A stretch of 30,160 bases of DNA, taken from CAYVFC01 sp964450715 (GTDB taxonomy: Bacteria; Myxococcota_A; Polyangia; Polyangiales; JAFGIB01). The translations under genes were made by a program, and so were the position numbers. Location: positions 1-30,160 of the forward strand of contig CAYVFC010000100.1 of NCBI GenBank assembly GCA_964450715.1. Reading direction: 5' to 3'. Shown piece by piece: positions 17,362 through 26,092 of the stretch. Each line of letters begins with the position of its first letter. Within the stretch, counting starts at the first letter, position 1. The notes beneath the pieces were generated by a model that made no database searches, was not told where the DNA came from, and worked only from the letters and a program-made list of their open reading frames with translations.

Positions 17362-17427
17362 ATGTCATTTCGAACGAAGTGAGAAATCTCCATCGAACGA
17401 GATCTCTCGCTACGCTCGAGATGACAT
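17362..17427. repeat. Large imperfect hairpin repeat inside the operon
   Basis: Two 29-base arms (17362-17390 and 17399-17427) pair with five mismatches around an 8-base loop. The left-arm core CGAAGTGAGAAATCTC (17375-17390) recurs exactly at 28902-28917. It is a dispersed extragenic repeat of the GTCATTTCGA...GAAATCTC type. Between the two halves of the reductase operon it could attenuate transcription or protect an mRNA end. Confidence 0.7.
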
Positions 17428-17486
17428 TAGGAGACGACCGTCTCGACAAAAGAGGCATCGTCGCGACCCATTTCGCGTCGAGGAAT

Positions 17487-18944
17487 TCAGAGGTCACTAC
17501 CGCTCGGCCCGGTCGCTTCGGAGTCGGCTCCGCCCTTGCGCCGCCGGCGCAGCGTGCGCCCGCCCGACCGCTCGCGCTTGAGCACCGCGTTCTTGATGAA
17601 CTCGTCTATCTCCTGCTGGATGGCGCTCATGGGCGTCATGCGCTTGATCCAGGCGTCGCCCTGCAGCGATAGCATGGGCAGGTTCTGGCGCTTCATCAGC
17701 TCCTTGCGCAGGATGGAGGCCGCGGCCCAGGTCTGCTTGCAGGAGTGGTGGCCGCAGAAGATCACGCAGTCGGCCTTGAGCTGCCGCGAGGCCCAGAGCA
17801 CGTCCTCGGTCCAGGAGCCGGAGACGGACTCGGCGCCGACCTGCCGGGTCATGGGCATGTTCCAGGCGGTCTCGGCGAGCCCCTCCAGCATGGCGTCCGA
17901 ACTGGAGGTGTCGATAGGCTGGGGAAAGCAGATCCCGAGCATGTCGCCCAGGTGGCTGTAGCCCTGCTCGTCCATCCAGCTGAAGAGCCCGGCCAGGTCG
18001 AAGTAATAGCTCAGGTAGGCCCAGAAACAGCGCGCGATCTCTTTTTTATCGGCGTATTTCGGGCTGGCCAGGCGCCGCTTGCTGACCTCCACCATTTGCT
18101 CCAGGGCCTCGACGGCGCCGTCCGTGCCCCACATGGTGAAGCGGACCCCGTAGATCATCATAGAGAAGAGGTTGGGTACCGGCGAGGGCACGGCCTTCTG
18201 CAGATCGTACAGCTCGTGGTAGAGTTCGGTGCAGCGGTTGGCTTTCTCCAGCACCGAGCGCAACCGGCCCTCGTCGAGCCGCTCGTCCAGGAAGGACTCC
18301 AGCTCGGCGATCAGCTGGCGCAGATAGGCGGCGTATTGCTGGCGGCCGCGCCCGCTGTCGTCCGGCGGCTTCTGCAGGAAGAAGTGGGGAATCGAGAGGT
18401 GGTTGGCGACCAGCTCGTGCATCTTGGCGTTGGTATCGCAACCGCCCGGGGCCGAGGAGATGATGGCCTGGGGCCGGAAATCCCGGCTGCCCAGGAGCGA
18501 CCCCAGCTCCACCGCGCTGGCCGAGCAGATGTGGTCGGGGAGCCCCATGCCCATGGCCATATCCCAGTACTTCTCGCCCTGTCCCGGCAGCGAGACCACA
18601 CCCAGGGTGGTCAGCACCTCGCTGGTCAGGGGATGGGCGTTTTCGAAGGCGTGCAGGAGCTCTACCGGGAAGTTGAAGGGCACCAGGAAGACCTTTTTGC
18701 CTGTGCGGGCGGCCCTGCGCGCATCGAGCAACCACCGGGCCGTCATCTTGAGATAGCGGGCGCTCGCCTCTTTGACGCCGGGAACGAAGAAGGCCCCCAC
18801 GCCTGCCTGCAAATCGCCCGGGAAAAGCCCCATCCGGGCGAGCGCGGCGCCGCCGCCCGCCAACACGGCATCGGGCAGCAGGGTGGCCATCTTGAGCTCG
18901 ACCGAGAGCCGGTCGATCAAACCCCGCGGAGCTCTCGCCTTCAC
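17487..18944 (-). CDS. Benzoyl-CoA reductase / 2-hydroxyacyl-CoA dehydratase-type large Fe-S subunit
   Basis: A 485-residue member of the HgdA/BcrB (2-hydroxyacyl-CoA dehydratase D) family. Conserved cysteines appear in the expected places: Cys140 in LPDHICSAS, Cys169 in APGGCDTN, and the C-terminal FCGHHSCKQT (Cys397, Cys402), followed by QGDAW. It would hold a [4Fe-4S] cluster facing the acyl-CoA. The length is near HgdA (about 477) and longer than BcrB, with an extra Arg/Gly-rich tail of ~30 residues. The GTG start at 18944 lies four bases after the stop of the small subunit gene, so the two are translationally coupled. Aryl-CoA reductase versus hydroxyacyl-CoA dehydratase cannot be settled from this subunit alone. 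Confidence 0.88.
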   Translation of the reverse strand: MKARAPRGLIDRLSVELKMATLLPDAVLAGGGAALARMGLFPGDLQAGVGAFFVPGVKEASARYLKMTARWLLDARRAARTGKKVFLVPFNFPVELLHAFENAHPLTSEVLTTLGVVSLPGQGEKYWDMAMGMGLPDHICSASAVELGSLLGSRDFRPQAIISSAPGGCDTNAKMHELVANHLSIPHFFLQKPPDDSGRGRQQYAAYLRQLIAELESFLDERLDEGRLRSVLEKANRCTELYHELYDLQKAVPSPVPNLFSMMIYGVRFTMWGTDGAVEALEQMVEVSKRRLASPKYADKKEIARCFWAYLSYYFDLAGLFSWMDEQGYSHLGDMLGICFPQPIDTSSSDAMLEGLAETAWNMPMTRQVGAESVSGSWTEDVLWASRQLKADCVIFCGHHSCKQTWAAASILRKELMKRQNLPMLSLQGDAWIKRMTPMSAIQQEIDEFIKNAVLKRERSGGRTLRRRRKGGADSEATGPSGSDL

Positions 18945-18948
18945 CGCT

Positions 18949-20079
18949 TCACCCGATCCTTTCCAGAAAGGCCTGTACCCGCGTCTTCATCCGGCCCATG
19001 TCGGCCAGCGCGCCGTACTCCTTCTCGATGGTCAGCACCGGCACTGCCTCGGCCTCCAGGGCCATGCGCAACTGTACGTTGTCCACGCCGTGCAGGTCGC
19101 AAAACTTGTTGTGCACCAGGATGGCCCCGTTCGCCCCGGCAGAGCGGATGGCCTCGAGCATGAAGCCCTTGCGGGCGGAGAAGTCGTCGAACATCCGCGG
19201 GCAGAGCAACTTCTTGAGATAGGTCTCGGCCAGGGCCGGCAGGGGATCGGTTCCGCGTTTGATATCCGTATCCGCCCAGAAGGCCCGGTTGCCGTAGCAG
19301 AGGGCGTCGGTGACCACCGATCCCCCCTGCTGCTCGATCATCTCGACGAATTCGACCTCGTCGGTGGCCGATCCCCCGAGCAGCAGGCGTGCGCGGCCCT
19401 CCGGCACGGCGTGCCCCTCGCGGGCGGCGATGAATCCGTCGAGCAGCGGCAGCAGCTCGGCCGAGGGCATGGCCGTGGCCAGCAGGAAGATGCGCAGCGC
19501 CTCGGCGCCGCTGAGCGCCGGATTCGGCCGCGCCCGCATGGCGTACAGCGCGCGCAGCCGCTTGCGCACCTCTGCCTGTAACTCGATCTGGTCCCAGAGC
19601 TTCTGGTCGCTGATCTTGACCGAGAAGTGCTGCTCGACGGCCTGCCGGTACAGCGCCAGGTTCTCGGCGAAGAAGCCGAGCGAGATGGGGTCGGCCACGT
19701 GCGGCACCTTCAGGTAGTGGAAGAACCCCGGGTCCGCCGCGTAGCGCCAGTTCTCCATCATGCCGCGCAGGTGGTCGCAGCCGTTGGTCGCCACCACCCC
19801 GTCCAGGAAGGCGTAGCGGCCGTCCAGGACCAGCTGCAGACAGGAGCGGCAGAAGCTGCAATTGAAACGGGAGAGATGGGCGTCCGCGGTCTGCGTCTGC
19901 CCGTTGCCGAGCGCGCGGACGCGATAGGGCAGGATGCCCGCCGCCTCCAACACCTCGACCGGGGTGGCCGCGCAGAGATAGCCCACTACCGGCCGGCCCT
20001 GCTGTTTGCTTTTCTCGACGAACTCGTTCTCGAGCGCTCCCGCGCCGGTAGCGATTCGCTCCATGCCATCGTCGTGCAT
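18949..20079 (-). CDS. Benzoyl-CoA reductase / 2-hydroxyacyl-CoA dehydratase-type small Fe-S subunit
   Basis: A 376-residue HgdB/BcrC-family subunit, the first gene of the operon. Seen: GYLCAATPVEVLEAAGILPYR (Cys36), the Cys-rich FNCSFCRSC (Cys74, Cys77, Cys80), NGCDHLR (Cys101) and LVHNKFCDLHG (Cys327) leading into LTIEKEYG. These are the family's usual cluster-binding positions. Length agrees with HgdB (about 379) and BcrC/BzdN (about 380). It pairs with the following large subunit and receives electrons from the two ATPases downstream. Start ATG 20079, although a second Met five codons later is possible. The start codon sits inside a short palindrome (20077-20091) that could be an operator. 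Confidence 0.88.
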   Translation of the reverse strand: MHDDGMERIATGAGALENEFVEKSKQQGRPVVGYLCAATPVEVLEAAGILPYRVRALGNGQTQTADAHLSRFNCSFCRSCLQLVLDGRYAFLDGVVATNGCDHLRGMMENWRYAADPGFFHYLKVPHVADPISLGFFAENLALYRQAVEQHFSVKISDQKLWDQIELQAEVRKRLRALYAMRARPNPALSGAEALRIFLLATAMPSAELLPLLDGFIAAREGHAVPEGRARLLLGGSATDEVEFVEMIEQQGGSVVTDALCYGNRAFWADTDIKRGTDPLPALAETYLKKLLCPRMFDDFSARKGFMLEAIRSAGANGAILVHNKFCDLHGVDNVQLRMALEAEAVPVLTIEKEYGALADMGRMKTRVQAFLERIG

Positions 20080-20091
20080 GAATGATTCATG
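20077..20091 (-). promoter_or_regulatory. Palindrome over the operon start, possible operator
   Basis: CATGAAT-G-ATTCATG is a perfect 7+1+7 palindrome covering the first codon of the reductase operon. On the minus strand a TTGACC lies about 35 bases upstream of the ATG, without a good -10. A regulator bound here would block the start of the operon. Evidence is only positional. Confidence 0.3.
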
Positions 20092-20184
20092 TCATGGGGA
20101 TATTGTGCGGTCAAACACCCGCGCCGTACCGATCCCGGCAACCGCTGCTGGCCGCCGGTACGCGAGCAGAGCGCCGCGCGGATC

Positions 20185-21636
20185 TCAATTCTCGGTTTCG
20201 TACAGCACGCGGTCGACGGTCAGCTGGAAGGCGCGGGCGCTGTCCGTGTCGCGATCCGCATCGACCCTCTGTACCGGCAGATGGGTCACCACCAGCAGCA
20301 CGCGGTCGACTTCCGGTCCGAGCTCGGCTGCCAGAAAGCCGCTGGCACCGTTGCGCGCGGTGGCCGTGGTGCGCCCGTTTTCCCGACCGTCGCCCGAGAG
20401 CCTCACCGCCGCCAGGGACCAGCGCGCACCGATCTCGCCGTGAAGCCACACCTTCAATCTCAGCGGAGCGGAGGCGGCCGAGGTGTCTACGAGGTAGTAG
20501 GCGCTTCCGTGCGCTTCGAGCGGGGGATCGGAAACCGGCAGACGGGCCGGCAGTCGGTCCAGCGCAAGGGTCACGGGCACGGGCACGGCCGCGTTGGATC
20601 GGAGCGTGCGCGGCGCCAGGTATGCTCCCGCCCGCCTCCTCGGCTCCGCTCCCGAGAAATAGCGCGCCACGGCCATCTCCAGCACGATTTCGTCCAGCGA
20701 CTCGCCCGCATTGCCGAGCGCGCGGTCCAGCGCTTCCCAGAGGTCGGGCGAGGCGCGCAGGTCGGGACCGCGGACGCTGCGGGAGCTCTGGCGCGCGAAC
20801 TGCCAGAGCTCCCTCACGAAAGTACCGGTGTTGCCGTCCTCCCGTTCGGAGAGCAGGGCTAAAAACAGCGCGCCGCCGCTGCCTGATTCCGGAGCGCCGG
20901 TGATCCATCCGCGCCAGCTCTGCTGCTGTTGCTCGGCTACCTCGTCGGCGCAGCCGAAGATCCCGGTGACTAGCCAGGCGAGGTAGGCGCTGGTGGCGCG
21001 CCGCCAGGAAGCGGCCTCGGCCGGGTCCTGTCCCAGCAGGATCGCCTGCGCGTAAGCGTCGACCACGCAGGCCTCCAGCTGTCCCGGATGCACCAGGCGC
21101 GGATTCAGCACGGCAAAGGACGAAACGCCGTCCAGCTCGCTCCAGCTCACCGGGGCATCGGCAAACGCGGCCGCGGGCTGCTCGCTCCTCGGGTCCAGGT
21201 ACAGGTCGAAGCCCGCGGTACGTCCCAGGCCGCCGTCCGGAAAGGGCTCCGGCCAGCCGGTCTGCAGCAACAGCTCCCGCGCCTGCTCCAGGGCGTCCAG
21301 AGCGGCCCGGGCGGTTTCGAACGGGATCTCGGCCGCCGCGTGCACGCTGAGCGGCCGCAGATCGGAATCGAGCTTGAACGGCGCCGGCCGAGGCCTCTGC
21401 TCCAGATCCGGGTAGGCGACGGTCGGTCCCTTCCATTGACCCCGGGCCACTACCCACTCGGCCCAGGCCCGGATCGGAGACTGGGCCGAGGCGGCTGAAG
21501 GAGTGAAGGACAGCGTGCCGATGGCCAGGGCGGTTGCGGTACCCACAACCCGGAATAAGCGGCCGAAACGACGTTCCGGACGCGGAAATACCGGGCGCGC
21601 GAGTCGGGGAACGCATCCGGTCGTTCGAACGAGCAC
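20185..21636 (-). CDS. Secreted hypothetical protein
   Basis: A protein of about 483 residues with a Sec-type signal: a basic N-region (ERRFGRLFRVV), a hydrophobic core (TATALAIGTLSF) and a likely cleavage after SAASA. I chose GTG 21636; an ATG at 21687 would add residues coded entirely by the hairpin repeat and make the N-region too long. The mature protein has an Ala/Leu/Glu-rich body with GRTAGFDLYLDP near residue 135 and EACVVDAYAQ further on, and a C-terminal beta-rich half. It looks like hypothetical proteins of deltaproteobacteria/myxobacteria, possibly a degenerate peptidase-like fold, but I can name no family. No HExxH or other catalytic motif is evident. It follows no obvious operon. 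Confidence 0.65.
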   Translation of the reverse strand: MLVRTTGCVPRLARPVFPRPERRFGRLFRVVGTATALAIGTLSFTPSAASAQSPIRAWAEWVVARGQWKGPTVAYPDLEQRPRPAPFKLDSDLRPLSVHAAAEIPFETARAALDALEQARELLLQTGWPEPFPDGGLGRTAGFDLYLDPRSEQPAAAFADAPVSWSELDGVSSFAVLNPRLVHPGQLEACVVDAYAQAILLGQDPAEAASWRRATSAYLAWLVTGIFGCADEVAEQQQQSWRGWITGAPESGSGGALFLALLSEREDGNTGTFVRELWQFARQSSRSVRGPDLRASPDLWEALDRALGNAGESLDEIVLEMAVARYFSGAEPRRRAGAYLAPRTLRSNAAVPVPVTLALDRLPARLPVSDPPLEAHGSAYYLVDTSAASAPLRLKVWLHGEIGARWSLAAVRLSGDGRENGRTTATARNGASGFLAAELGPEVDRVLLVVTHLPVQRVDADRDTDSARAFQLTVDRVLYETEN

Positions 21637-21702
21637 CCTGCAGGCAATGGCGGACCGAACCGCACATCGTGCGGTTCGGTCCGCCATTGCCTGCAGGGTG
21701 CT
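21632..21702. repeat. Perfect 34-bp inverted repeat with 3-base loop
   Basis: 21632-21665 and 21669-21702 are exact reverse complements around the loop ATC. The arms contain the same ATG-led frame on both strands, so each flanking direction could start MADRTA. It lies between two divergent genes and overlaps the likely start of the minus-strand secreted protein. Confidence 0.9.
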
Positions 21703-21725
21703 GAACGGGGAAAAGTGCATAGGAT

Positions 21726-21753
21726 TTGACAGCAGACCCAGGTAGCCTTTAAA
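21726..21753 (+). promoter_or_regulatory. Candidate sigma-70 promoter
   Basis: A perfect -35 TTGACA (21726-21731) is followed after 16 bases by TTTAAA (21748-21753, 4 of 6 matches). Transcription would begin about 10 bases before the ATG at 21772, with the GAAGG ribosome site (21762-21766) in the short leader. Confidence 0.5.
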
Positions 21754-21771
21754 CGTATTGTGAAGGTGTAA

Positions 21772-22323
21772 ATGAGCCAACCTCAATTCGATCCAACCGG
21801 TTTCTTTCAATTCGATCTCGCCCGGGGCATGGTTGCCGCGCAGAACGGCACGCGGGTGTTGGTTCTGTCGGAAAAAGTGCTCGCCCCGCTCATCGCCACG
21901 GCCGTTCGTGGAGGCGACTTGACTGCGGTGCGCGAGCTGGGCAATCAGCTCGGCTCCTATATCGCCTCCACGCTGGGCGCGCCGGCAGACCAGCTGCCCC
22001 CGGAGCTGGTCATGGCGCACGCCGGCGGTGTCATGGCGCTGTATGGCTGGGGCAGGGTGCAGCTCGAGCGCTGGGGAGACGCCCTGGCCCTGGAGGTAGA
22101 GCAGATACCGCCGCTGGACAGCGAGAACCTGGCCGTGGCGGCCCTTCTGGGCGGCATGTTCTCGACCTTTTCCGGAAGCGAGGTGGCCTGCGTGCCGGTG
22201 GCCGCCTCCCGCCGCTACCTGGTGGTGGATCCGGCCGTGGCCGAGAGGGTATGGACCTGGGCGAAGAACGGTGACGGGGTAGGGGCAATCGTCTCCAGGT
22301 TGTCCGCTGCGGAGGGAGCATGA
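21772..22323 (+). CDS. Conserved hypothetical protein, possibly myxobacterial type
   Basis: A 183-residue soluble protein without signal or membrane segment. Readable landmarks are VLVLSEKVLAPLIATAV, LGNQLGSYIA, GGVMALYGWGRVQLERWGDAL, LLGGMFSTFSGSEVACVPV and VDPAVAERVW near the end. The Gly-Trp-Gly...ERWGDAL section recalls small ligand-binding V4R-like proteins, but this is a weak resemblance. It overlaps the next gene by ATGA, so the two are co-translated and probably act together. Function unknown. Confidence 0.7.
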   Translation: MSQPQFDPTGFFQFDLARGMVAAQNGTRVLVLSEKVLAPLIATAVRGGDLTAVRELGNQLGSYIASTLGAPADQLPPELVMAHAGGVMALYGWGRVQLERWGDALALEVEQIPPLDSENLAVAALLGGMFSTFSGSEVACVPVAASRRYLVVDPAVAERVWTWAKNGDGVGAIVSRLSAAEGA

Positions 22324-22808
22324 ACGCTCAGGTCCAGAAGCTGGAGGAGCTTCTCGAGCGGGTTCAGCGCAATCGCGGTAACCGTCGCGCGGGCACGCCA
22401 GCCGCGGCACCAGCTGCCGCTCCTGCGGTCGCGCCGCCGGTTGCCGAAAGGGCCGCGCCCCGCGCCGCGCCCGCCGCTCGGGCACCTGCCCCAGCTGTCG
22501 AGGAGCCCTATATCCCTCCCTCCCGTCCCCGGCTCGAGGAAAAGCCGGCGGTTCGTGCCAGGAGACCCGCGCAGCCGGAGCCCGTAGCGGAAGCGCATCC
22601 GGCGCACCCGGTACCGGCTCCGCAACTCGCCGCCCCAGAACCGGTACGAACCGCCCGGGTGACCCCGGGTAAACCCTTTCGCGTTTCGCCTGCCGAGTTG
22701 ACGAAAGCCGCCGGGGCGGTAGCCTCGGTGGTGAGCCCGCATCCGGACGCCAAACCGGTCACCTTCGGGGAGCTGCTGCGCCGTTCGCTCTCTCTCAGGC
22801 CGCGCTGA
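22320..22808 (+). CDS. Ala/Pro-rich hypothetical protein coupled to the preceding gene
   Basis: A 162-residue protein with three parts: a short coiled N-terminus (QVQKLEELLERVQ), about 80 residues of low-complexity Ala/Pro/Arg, and a conserved-looking end that closes with VTFGELLRRSLSLRPR. The two short ordered ends joined by a flexible linker suggest an adaptor or scaffold. Its ATG overlaps the stop of the upstream gene (ATGA). Family and function not recognised. Confidence 0.65.
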   Translation: MNAQVQKLEELLERVQRNRGNRRAGTPAAAPAAAPAVAPPVAERAAPRAAPAARAPAPAVEEPYIPPSRPRLEEKPAVRARRPAQPEPVAEAHPAHPVPAPQLAAPEPVRTARVTPGKPFRVSPAELTKAAGAVASVVSPHPDAKPVTFGELLRRSLSLRPR

Positions 22809-22927
22809 GGTAGACGTAAGCGTTTACCGACGCGACCGCCGACGGGGGGGTGAGCGCACGCGCCGAATTGCCGGTCGGAAAGACGCGGGGGGCTTCTACC
22901 AATTCATTTATGAGGTGAACGAATACC

Positions 22928-23692
<765 letters not shown>

Positions 23693-23709
23693 AGCAGGAG
23701 GCGTATGCG

Positions 23710-23916
23710 ATGACGGAATGCAAGAAGGAAAAGAACCTGAAGAAGTGCAACTGCACCTATGACCCCTGCGCGCGCAAGGGCATGTGCTGCGATTGCCTGA
23801 CCTATCACCTGCGCAGCCGCCAGCTGCCGGCCTGCTGCTTTCCGGCCGACGCCGAGCGCACCTTTGACCGTTCGTTCGCCCACTTCGCCCGCCTGGTGAA
23901 CGAGGGCCGCGTCTGA
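23710..23916 (+). CDS. Small Cys-rich protein (DUF6485-like)
   Basis: A 68-residue protein with nine cysteines: Cys4, 13, 15, 20, 26, 27, 29, 42 and 43. The spacing (KCNCTYDPC, CCDC, ACCFPAD) and the C-terminal FDRSFAHFARL match the uncharacterised DUF6485 family as I know it. These proteins are found in anaerobes and presumably bind metal or an Fe-S cluster. The ATG at 23710 has a perfect AGGAGG ribosome site eight bases upstream, choosing it over an out-of-frame ATG at 23705. It is probably co-transcribed with coaX. Function unknown. Confidence 0.82.
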   Translation: MTECKKEKNLKKCNCTYDPCARKGMCCDCLTYHLRSRQLPACCFPADAERTFDRSFAHFARLVNEGRV

Positions 23917-23956
23917 GCCGGTCGCCAGGCGCGCGTCGGCGATAGGGGAGCCATCC

Positions 23957-25297
23957 GTGTGCAAGCGATTTCCCGAGGGCTTCGTGTGGGGTGCGGCAAC
24001 GGCCGCTTACCAGATAGAGGGCGGGCACGACGCCGACGGCAAGGGCGAGAGCATCTGGGATCGCTTCAGCCACACGCCGGGAAAGATCAAGAACGGAGAT
24101 ACCGGGGACCGGGCCTGCGAGCACTACTTCCGTTACCGGCAGGACGTGGCGCTGATGCGGCAGCTGGGGTTGAACGCTTATCGGTTCAGCGTGAGTTGGC
24201 CCCGGGTGTTGCCCGCCGGAAGAGGCCGGGTTAACCGGGCCGGGATCGATTTCTATTCGAGCCTGGTGGACGAGCTGCTGGCGGCAGGTGTCGAACCCTT
24301 TCTCACCCTCTACCACTGGGATCTGCCCCAGGCGCTTCAGCAAGCCGGCGGCTGGCCTAGCCGATCGGTCGCCGGCTGGTTCGCCGATTACGCACACGCG
24401 GTCGGCCGCGCCCTCGGCGATCGCGTGCGGTACTGGATAACGCTCAACGAACCGCAGATATTCGCTATCCTGGGCTATCTCACCGGGGAGAAGGCCCCGG
24501 GCCTGGCGGACTTCGCCGTTTATTCCGCTGCCTCGCACCACATCAACCTGGCGCACGGACTGGGGGTGCAGGCGTTGCGCGACGCGTGCGGGAAGGCAGA
24601 GATCGGCATCGCCATATCGATGCTTCCCGCCCAACCGCTTCGCGACGAGCCATCCGACCGCGAGGCTGCTCACCGATTCGATGGCTTCTTTCACCGCTGG
24701 TACCTGGATCCGATGCTGCGCGGCAGCTACCCGGAGGATACCCGGGAGCTGCTCGCCGACTTTCCCGCGCCGGTCGAGCCCAGCGACTTGCGCGATATCC
24801 ACCAGCCTCTCGACTTCCTGGGCGTCAACACCTACAGCCGCTTGTTCCTGCGCGACAACCCCGATCTGTATCCGCTGCGCGCCGAGCTTCTGCCCGAGCA
24901 CCGCTTGCCGGGCGCCAGGTACACCGCCATGGGCTGGGAGGTCTATCCGGATGCGCTCAGCGAGGTGCTGCTGCGGCTGCACCGCGAGTACGCGGTGCCA
25001 GCCCTGTACGTGACCGAGAACGGGGCGGCCTTCGAAGACCGCCCGGAGGGAGGCGAGGTGCGCGATGACGATCGCATCGCTTTTTTACGCGACTACCTCT
25101 CGGCCGCTCACCACGCGCTTGAGCAGGGCGTTCCCCTGCGCGGCTACTTCGTCTGGAGCCTGCTCGACAACCTGGAGTGGGAGCACGGCTACGGCAAGCG
25201 CTTCGGATTGATCCGCGTCGATTACGAGACGCAACAGCGCACCATCAAGCAGAGCGGGCACTGGTACCGCGGCGTGATCGAGCGTAACGGGCTGTAG
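23957..25297 (+). CDS. GH1 family beta-glucosidase/6-phospho-beta-glucosidase type glycosidase
   Basis: A 446-residue (beta/alpha)8 glycoside hydrolase of family 1, which hydrolyses beta-linked glucosides or galactosides with retention. The acid/base Glu165 lies in TLNEP and the nucleophile Glu354 in YVTENG; the N-terminal FVWGAATAAYQIEG and the C-terminal WSLLDNLEWEHGY are classical. Absence of a signal peptide indicates a cytoplasmic enzyme. The WEWEHGY-like end rather than a Ser/Lys/Tyr phosphate pocket favours unphosphorylated substrates. Start is GTG 23957 with a GGGGAG ribosome site. It is 40 bases after the DUF6485-like gene. No sugar transporter is adjacent. Confidence 0.95.
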   Translation: MCKRFPEGFVWGAATAAYQIEGGHDADGKGESIWDRFSHTPGKIKNGDTGDRACEHYFRYRQDVALMRQLGLNAYRFSVSWPRVLPAGRGRVNRAGIDFYSSLVDELLAAGVEPFLTLYHWDLPQALQQAGGWPSRSVAGWFADYAHAVGRALGDRVRYWITLNEPQIFAILGYLTGEKAPGLADFAVYSAASHHINLAHGLGVQALRDACGKAEIGIAISMLPAQPLRDEPSDREAAHRFDGFFHRWYLDPMLRGSYPEDTRELLADFPAPVEPSDLRDIHQPLDFLGVNTYSRLFLRDNPDLYPLRAELLPEHRLPGARYTAMGWEVYPDALSEVLLRLHREYAVPALYVTENGAAFEDRPEGGEVRDDDRIAFLRDYLSAAHHALEQGVPLRGYFVWSLLDNLEWEHGYGKRFGLIRVDYETQQRTIKQSGHWYRGVIERNGL

Positions 25298-25335
25298 GCC
25301 GAATACGCTCTCGTAGCCAGAGATGGTCGTACGCG

Positions 25336-25427
25336 GGATCACCGGAACCGCGCGGCAGACAGGTTCGGGAGACCGGTGGCCCCGGGAAAACTCGGGAGTA
25401 TACCCGGGCACGCGGTTCCGGTGATCC
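25336..25427. repeat. 17-bp perfect inverted repeat between convergent genes
   Basis: GGATCACCGGAACCGCG (25336-25352) is the exact complement of 25411-25427, with a 58-base loop that itself contains CCCGGG twice. It lies between the converging GH1 and periplasmic-sensor genes and could be a bidirectional transcription stop or an extragenic repeat unit. Confidence 0.75.
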
Positions 25428-25450
25428 GGAGGGGGCGCGAGGGGAGGGGG

Positions 25451-26092
25451 TCAGCGCTTCTTGCCCGGCTTGCCGGCGGCCTTGCTGGTCTTATAGCCTC
25501 CGGGCTTCGTCCCCTCGGCTATTTTTTCGCGGCGTTGCTGCTTGATCGCGTCGAGTCGCTTACGCTGCTTGACGGTCAATACCTCCCGCACCGAGAGCAG
25601 TAGCCCCAGGTGCAGCTTCTTGATCCGGTTCTCGTGCTCGAAGACGCGATCCATCTGTGCATGGATCGCCTCGGTCTTCGCGCCCTTTTCTACCAGCTCG
25701 ACCAGCTTGCGCGCCTCGCGATCCATGTCCCAGGTGATCTGCTCCACCTCACTTTTTACTTTGACTACCAGGGAGCGCAGCTTCTCGTATTGCTTGTCGC
25801 TGAGACCGATCTCGTCGGAGTGTCGGCGCACCATCTCGACCCGGTACAGGTGCTTCATCATCTCCTTGCGGATACGGTGCTCCTCGGGGCCGCCGGGGCT
25901 GCCGGGGCCGCCGCCCATGGCCCGGTGGGGGCAGCCGTGCTCCCCGTGTCCCCTCTCCGCGAAGGGGCACCCCCCCGGTCCCGGGCCGTGCTTACCGCCT
26001 GGGCGGGGTTGGGCGAGCGCGGTGGCGGCCGAGGCGGTCAGGCAGGCGGCCACGATGGCGAACGAATACCGAATGGCAAGCGACTGTTTCAT
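25451..26092 (-). CDS. Periplasmic Spy/CnrX-like metal-sensing protein
   Basis: A 213-residue exported protein: signal peptide to about Ala27 (ending ATALAQ), then a Gly/Pro/His/Cys-rich segment with His35, Cys42, His49, His52, Cys54 and His56, then long amphipathic helices. The helical part has two LTxxQ-type motifs, LSDKQYEKLR and LTVKQRKRLD, typical of Spy/CpxP/CnrX periplasmic proteins. The tail is Lys-rich. The His/Cys cluster suggests metal binding. Its ATG overlaps the stop of the upstream membrane protein gene (ATGA), making it the third gene of the sigma-factor operon. Confidence 0.8.
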   Translation of the reverse strand: MKQSLAIRYSFAIVAACLTASAATALAQPRPGGKHGPGPGGCPFAERGHGEHGCPHRAMGGGPGSPGGPEEHRIRKEMMKHLYRVEMVRRHSDEIGLSDKQYEKLRSLVVKVKSEVEQITWDMDREARKLVELVEKGAKTEAIHAQMDRVFEHENRIKKLHLGLLLSVREVLTVKQRKRLDAIKQQRREKIAEGTKPGGYKTSKAAGKPGKKR

